A stretch of DNA of 64,000 nt from an uncultured Paracoccaceae bacterium (GTDB lineage: Bacteria > Pseudomonadota > Alphaproteobacteria > Rhodobacterales > Rhodobacteraceae), in the NCBI GenBank assembly GCA_947501555.1, contig CANMWG010000003.1, positions 62,001-126,000 of the forward strand. Direction: 5' to 3'. The position numbers and the translations under genes were made by a program. Positions 60,916 through 64,000 of this stretch are shown piece by piece. The notes below the pieces were generated by a model, which saw nothing but the letters and a program-made list of their open reading frames with translations, was not told where the DNA came from and did no database searches. How positions within the stretch are numbered: position 1 is the stretch's first letter; each line of letters starts with the position of its first letter.

Positions 60916-61008
60916 GGAGGACAAAGATGATTGCGTTTTATACCCTCCCGGCCCGGGTGCGCTGAAGCTGTTTTCCACTCCCTCGTCCGGTTCCTGCTGG
61001 TAGGCATG
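60916..61008 (+). ncRNA. Micropeptide-bearing structured RNA element, copy 1
   Basis: The block 60944-61008 matches 62602-62666 in 63 of 65 bases. It follows a micro-ORF start with the Shine-Dalgarno GGAGG at 60916-60920. CCTCC at 60944-60948, inside that ORF, can pair with this site. Near its end CTGG pairs with CCAG just past the block (about 60996-61016). No gene with a ribosome site follows on this strand, so copy 1 may be a stand-alone small RNA. The ends of the transcript are not known, and I found no convincing promoter. Confidence 0.45.
60927..60965 (+). CDS. Twelve-residue micropeptide ORF, copy 1
   Basis: ATG at 60927 follows CAGGAGGACAAAG, a near-perfect ribosome site with seven to eight bases of spacing, and runs to TGA at 60963-60965. 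The predicted peptide is MIAFYTLPARVR. The second copy at 62585-62623 has the same length and the same last six residues, LPARVR. Only the N-terminal half differs. There is no run of one amino acid's codons, so this is not a classical amino-acid attenuator. Whether the peptide or only the act of translation matters is unknown. Confidence 0.45.
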   Translation: MIAFYTLPARVR

Positions 61009-61101
61009 TATCGCCAGATGTAACGCCCTATGAAAATAGTGCTTCGGCATTACGACCAAACCGAATGCCTTGCTTTGAAACGACCCTTCGTTAACAGACA
61101 T

Positions 61102-61707
61102 TCATCCACCACCGCCTTTGCAAAAAACAGGCAAAGCATCACGCCACCAATACGGGCCAAACGGCGGGGCGGGGCGGATATCAAATGCGAATTCGGTGTC
61201 ATCAAACGGATCAGCAGTCCCCAAGTCAGCCACATAATCCATTTCACAATCGCGGGCGTTGCTGCCGCTAAGGACGTGATCAAGCACCCAGCCCCCATCA
61301 TCATGCCGCAGCGTCACGGCCAAATATGAAAGACTATCGTCGCCCGAGCTATAAAGAACCGGGCGCTGATAATCGGTCCCACCGCGACCACCGCTATAGC
61401 TGACCGAAAACAAAGCATTCGCAGCCCGTAACCCTTCGGCGGGTAATACAGACGCGATGACGTCCGCAGGGCGTAAACGCCCCGTCTGCGCATCTGAAAA
61501 GAAGGTAATAAGATCAACGGCATCACCCGCATCGTTTATCGCCAAGAGCAAACGGTCATTCAGACCATCCCCATTCCAGTCTTGGCCACTGGCGTGCGCC
61601 ACCAACCGGGTCAAATCAACCTGTACGGGCGGGCCGACACCATCTGCGTAGGATATACATGGGGCACATAAGGCGGCCAAAACAGCACAATGTCTGATCA
61701 TTTTCAT
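61102..61707 (-). CDS. Secreted protein with a calcium-loop-like motif, paralogue 1 of a tandem pair
   Basis: This is a 201-residue protein started at 61707 (MKMIRHCAVLAALCAPCISY, a signal peptide ending around ADG); starts six bases either side are possible. The mature part opens with GQDWNGDGLNDRLLLAINDA, an FG-GAP/dockerin-like DxNxDGxxD loop that usually binds calcium. The next part is GDAVDLITFFSDAQTGRLRP. It ends in YWWRDALPVFCKGGGG. Cysteines at ARDCEMDY and VFC could pair. The gene upstream at 61719-62321 has the same layout, so they are tandem paralogues in an operon. The function is unknown. Confidence 0.72.
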   Translation of the reverse strand: MKMIRHCAVLAALCAPCISYADGVGPPVQVDLTRLVAHASGQDWNGDGLNDRLLLAINDAGDAVDLITFFSDAQTGRLRPADVIASVLPAEGLRAANALFSVSYSGGRGGTDYQRPVLYSSGDDSLSYLAVTLRHDDGGWVLDHVLSGSNARDCEMDYVADLGTADPFDDTEFAFDIRPAPPFGPYWWRDALPVFCKGGGG

Positions 61708-61718
61708 CACTCTTTTTG

Positions 61719-62321
61719 TCATGGCAAACAAGGGGCCGGCAGATCACGCCAATGCCAAGTGGCCAACAAGGGGGCAGACCCCGGATCATATGTCAGCAGG
61801 CCGCCATCGGGGCCAATCACACGCGCTGTTCCAGGGGCGGTTGGCGCATAGGGATCAATGAAGAATATCTCACAAATGCGGTCTGCCAGCTGCCCATCAG
61901 CATCAAAGGCATAGGTACGCACACTCAATAAACCCGCATCTTGATCGCTTGGGTTGGTGGTCATCAACAATGCGCGGTCGCCGAACCTGTATTCAATTTC
62001 AGGCTCATAGGCTTCGTGGGCAGGACCCACCCGATAGCTGGCATGAACCCGATCAGGATCATAAGGCAGAATATCCCGGCCGACCTGTGTTACATGCAAT
62101 GCCCCCGTATCCGGGACAGACGTGGCCAAATAAAGATCAACAGCATCACCTACTTCTGAAATCGCCAGAACCGCCAAATCCGTATGATTATCACCGTTCC
62201 AGTCATTATCACCGTATTCATCGGCCGCGTAGACCCCTAAAATCCGATCTGCGTCAATCATCAGCGGTTCGGCCATTACTGGCCCAGCGGCAATCAACAA
62301 CAGCCCTAATGGAAAATGCAT
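61719..62321 (-). CDS. Secreted protein with a calcium-loop-like motif, paralogue 2 of a tandem pair
   Basis: This is a 200-residue protein started at the ATG at 62321, with AAGGG upstream. It has a signal peptide (MHFPLGLLLIAAGPVMAEPL). The mature part has NDWNGDNHTDLAVLAISEVG followed by DAVDLYLATS, matching the DWNGD...D loop of the next gene. It ends in ATWHWRDLPAPCLP, matching that gene's WWRDALPVFC. A conserved C-terminal cysteine can pair with the one in LADRICEIFF. Eleven bases separate it from its partner, so they are co-transcribed. The shared motifs recall FG-GAP repeats of surface proteins. I cannot name a function. Confidence 0.72.
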   Translation of the reverse strand: MHFPLGLLLIAAGPVMAEPLMIDADRILGVYAADEYGDNDWNGDNHTDLAVLAISEVGDAVDLYLATSVPDTGALHVTQVGRDILPYDPDRVHASYRVGPAHEAYEPEIEYRFGDRALLMTTNPSDQDAGLLSVRTYAFDADGQLADRICEIFFIDPYAPTAPGTARVIGPDGGLLTYDPGSAPLLATWHWRDLPAPCLP

Positions 62322-62573
62322 CAAATGGCCCTTCGTCTAATACTCTTGCGACCATAGCGAACAGGATGCACCCAGACCAATAACATTTTAACGCGTGGCA
62401 AAATACTGCGCCCCATCGCCACCGCCAGTAGCAAATAGGGCAATTCCCCATTGATTTGCTGACGAAGTACCCCTGCACCGCACAGGACAGACACCTTGAC
62501 AACAAGGGTCCTCATCAGTCATCCAACACGTATCAGAAGTAATTTGCGCAGATTTTTGGCGAACAACCAACAA

Positions 62574-62700
62574 GGAGGACACTTATGACTGTATCAAACA
62601 TCCTCCCGGCCCGGGTGCGCTGAAGCTGTTTTCCGTTCCCTCGTCCGGTTCCTGCTGGTAGGCATGGTCCACCAGCCAATTCTGATGCCTTTGACGAGGA
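62574..62700 (+). promoter_or_regulatory. Micropeptide-bearing RNA element, copy 2, in the rsgA leader
   Basis: This is the second copy of the 65-base block (62602-62666), directly before rsgA. GGAGGA at 62574-62579 is the micro-ORF ribosome site. TCCTCC at 62601-62606 can pair with it over six bases. The same tract can instead pair with GAGGA at 62696-62700, the rsgA ribosome site. GCTGGT and ACCAGC form a hairpin at about 62653-62675. These alternatives could make a translation-controlled switch for rsgA. The pairing is read by eye and not calculated. Confidence 0.5.
62585..62623 (+). CDS. Twelve-residue micropeptide ORF, copy 2, upstream of rsgA
   Basis: ATG at 62585 follows AAGGAGGACACTT, a strong ribosome site, and runs to TGA at 62621-62623. 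The predicted peptide is MTVSNILPARVR. It shares length, ribosome-site spacing and the last six residues with the ORF at 60927-60965, while the first half differs. It ends 84 bases before the rsgA TTG start, so it can act as a leader ORF. An alternative frame through the repeat is open but lacks a standard start. Confidence 0.5.
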   Translation: MTVSNILPARVR

Positions 62701-62707
62701 CACCCCA

Positions 62708-63739
62708 TTGACCAATCTGACACGCGACGCCCTTGGCTGGTCGCCCTTCTATATGTCTCAGCTTGATATCGACGAGCTGGAAACTCTTACCCCTGCCCGC
62801 ATTGCAACGGTCCACCGGGACCGGGTGAATGCGCTGTCCGAGATCGGCCCGCTTGAGCTGACGCTTGATCCCGGGATCACCACTGCCGCGGTTGCGGTAG
62901 GCGATTGGGTGCTGGCTGCCCCGAAGCAGCACCGCCTGACCCGAGTGCTTGAGCGCAAAACAGAGCTGTCGCGCAGCACCGAATATCATACAGGCGAAAA
63001 GCAACTGATCGCGGCCAATCTCGACACGCTTTTTATCACGTCATCATGCAACAATGACTTCAATCCCGCCCGGCTGGAACGTTATCTGGCCCTAGCCCAT
63101 GACGCGCTGATCGCCCCGGTGATCCTGTTGACCAAAGCCGATCAAACGGACGATCCGGACGGCTATGTCGATCAGGCGCGCGGGTTGGGCCGCGATCTTG
63201 AGGTGATCGCAATCAATGCCAAATCAGATGATGTGGCGGAAAAGCTCGGGCCTTGGTGCGGCAAAGGGCAAACCGTGGCGCTGACCGGATCCTCCGGGGT
63301 AGGCAAGACGACGGTGGCCAATGCGCTAACCGGCGGGCGAGCGCTGACCCAAGACATCCGCGAAGACGACGCGCGCGGGCGGCACACCACAACAGGGCGG
63401 TCGCTGCATCATCTGCCAACCGGCGGTTGGCTGATCGACACGCCGGGGATGCGCGGGCTTGGGGTGGCCGAGGTCGCTTTCGGGATCGATGCCACCTTCC
63501 CCGAGATTTCCGAGCTCGCCACCCAATGCAAATTTCGGGATTGCGACCATGAGAGCGAACCGGGATGTGCCGTGCAGGCCGCCATTGCAGCAGGCACAGT
63601 CGATCCGGACAGACTGAAACGGTTCAAGAAGCTCAAACGCGAAAACTTGCAGGCAACCGAGACTATTGCGCAGGCGCGCGATCGGAATCGCAAGTTTGGT
63701 AAGAAGGTGAAGGCGGCGATGAAGAAGAAGGGGCGTTAG
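62708..63739 (+). CDS. rsgA: Ribosome small subunit-dependent GTPase A
   Basis: RsgA is a circularly permuted GTPase that helps the last steps of 30S subunit maturation. The TTG start at 62708 follows GAGGA. The 343-residue product has an N-terminal OB-like domain (about residues 20-105). Its GTPase motifs come in permuted order: VILLTKADQTDD (G4) near residue 143, GSSGVGKTTVANALTG (G1) near residue 197, and LIDTPGMRGLG (G3) near residue 245. The C-terminal zinc site is CKFRDCDHESEPGCAV near residue 280. Its leader contains the repeated micropeptide element, which may couple expression to ribosome state. A perfect palindrome lies 64 bases after the stop. Confidence 0.95.
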   Translation: MTNLTRDALGWSPFYMSQLDIDELETLTPARIATVHRDRVNALSEIGPLELTLDPGITTAAVAVGDWVLAAPKQHRLTRVLERKTELSRSTEYHTGEKQLIAANLDTLFITSSCNNDFNPARLERYLALAHDALIAPVILLTKADQTDDPDGYVDQARGLGRDLEVIAINAKSDDVAEKLGPWCGKGQTVALTGSSGVGKTTVANALTGGRALTQDIREDDARGRHTTTGRSLHHLPTGGWLIDTPGMRGLGVAEVAFGIDATFPEISELATQCKFRDCDHESEPGCAVQAAIAAGTVDPDRLKRFKKLKRENLQATETIAQARDRNRKFGKKVKAAMKKKGR

Positions 63740-63803
63740 GAGCTGCCCCTTTGGGAATTGTATGTACAGGTTCTGTACGCCGTCTGTACGGGTATTTTAG
63801 ACT

Positions 63804-63829
63804 GTAAGATGGGTTTAAACCCATCTTAC
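63804..63829. repeat. Perfect 26-base palindrome, copy 2
   Basis: GTAAGATGGGTTT is followed by its exact reverse complement. All 26 bases are identical to 36270-36295 after cydB. It lies between the convergent ends of rsgA and the partial phosphatase gene, which fits a bidirectional terminator. Confidence 0.85.
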
Positions 63830-63861
63830 GTCTCAACATGCAAAGTCGCGAAGTAAGCAAC

Positions 63862-64000
63862 TTACCCCTGCCGCGCCCATGCCATTTGCGCATCCGTCTC
63901 AACCGCACATGGCCTGACCTGACGCAGCCGCGCCAATGCCGCGTAGGGTGCCTCACCCGCCGCAATCATCAAACGCAGGACCATCATGCCCGACCGGCCA
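63862..64000 (-). CDS. Probable protein phosphatase (tyrosine/dual-specificity type), C-terminal end
   Basis: Only the last 45 codons are in the window; the gene enters from the right edge and stops with the codon complementary to 63862-63864. The visible protein begins GRSGMMVLRLMIAAGEAPYA and continues ALARLRQVRPCAVETDAQMA, then WARQG. The GRSG with the following helix matches the end of the CxxGxGRSG phosphate loop of cysteine-based phosphatases, and the RPCAVETDAQ stretch fits their C-terminal helix. The catalytic cysteine itself lies outside. The assignment is therefore by partial motif only. Confidence 0.55.
   Translation of the reverse strand, partial: GRSGMMVLRLMIAAGEAPYAALARLRQVRPCAVETDAQMAWARQG

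Noticed and set aside
60931-61023. Plus-strand +1 frame through the repeat (residues AEAVFHSLVRFLLVGM in copy 1)
   Set aside because: It is open in both copies but begins only at TTG or CTG directly after a stop, without its own ribosome site. A frameshift product from the micro-ORF is conceivable but unsupported.
60907-61101. Minus-strand ORF across micropeptide element copy 1
   Set aside because: No ribosome site or start context. The same strand in copy 2 gives a different frame and length, so the conserved feature is not this reading.
63663-63965. Minus-strand 100-codon ORF overlapping the rsgA end
   Set aside because: It is very arginine-rich and overlaps the rsgA coding end and the palindrome; the real minus-strand gene is in another frame at 63862-64000.
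1-64000. CRISPR arrays, transposases, prophage genes, origin of replication
   Set aside because: None seen. No regularly spaced repeats, transposase motifs or phage structural genes were recognised.

Overview
The window looks like chromosome of an alphaproteobacterium of the family Rhodobacteraceae, most likely a marine Roseobacter-group organism. The grounds are the gene repertoire (a tauABC/tpa/tauR/xsc/pta taurine module joined to soeABC, a short SRP RNA, clustered hemC/hemE/hemF, a Yej-type peptide importer), the moderately high GC content, tight operons with many ATGA overlaps, and protein sequences of Roseobacter type. The species cannot be named from sequence alone.

Layout. 1-0.8 kb: N-terminal part of a copper-type P-type ATPase, cut by the left edge. 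0.9-18.7 kb: a taurine dissimilation region. It holds an ABC importer (tauABC, minus strand), taurine-pyruvate aminotransferase, the MocR-type regulator TauR, sulfoacetaldehyde acetyltransferase, two TauE-family permeases, phosphotransacetylase, acetate kinase, and a membrane-bound molybdenum sulfite dehydrogenase (soeABC) with two unknown small genes inserted between soeA and soeB. Together they can take taurine to acetyl-CoA or acetate plus sulfite, and sulfite to sulfate. Direct repeats resembling the TauR box lie upstream of xsc and tauR. 18.7-20 kb: a CapA-like metallophosphoesterase. 20.1-33.3 kb: a galactoside uptake and catabolism region. It holds an IclR regulator with its ABC ATPase, divergent from a binding protein, two permeases, GH36 alpha-galactosidase, an SDR dehydrogenase, DgoK, DgoA, an SMP-30 lactonase, GH42 beta-galactosidase and aldose epimerase. 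This is a DeLey-Doudoroff pathway without a galactonate dehydratase in the window.

33.3-39.2 kb: hydroxyisourate hydrolase, cytochrome bd-type oxidase (cydAB/cioAB), a CAU-anticodon tRNA followed by an AT-rich gene-poor stretch, and a GlcD-type flavoprotein. 39.2-47.2 kb: heme genes (hemC, hemE, hemF), small envelope proteins, an SDR protein without the catalytic lysine, an RsmC-like methyltransferase, clpS and a D,D-carboxypeptidase. 47.3-57.4 kb: a secreted FGE-like protein, the yejABEF importer, a membrane-anchored cytochrome c, prephenate dehydratase, an SRPBCC protein and NudC. 57.5-64 kb: a CpdB-like nucleotidase, the SRP RNA, a second secreted FGE-like protein, a tandem pair of secreted proteins with a calcium-loop-like motif, rsgA, and the end of a probable protein phosphatase.

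The least explained feature is a pair of near-identical 65-bp elements at 60944-61008 and 62602-62666. Each begins inside a 12-residue micro-ORF with a strong Shine-Dalgarno site. Each carries a CCTCC tract that can pair with that site, and in the rsgA copy also with the rsgA Shine-Dalgarno site. Perfect palindromes recur at gene ends, including one identical pair 27 kb apart. All assignments rest on reading motifs and context; no database search was run.
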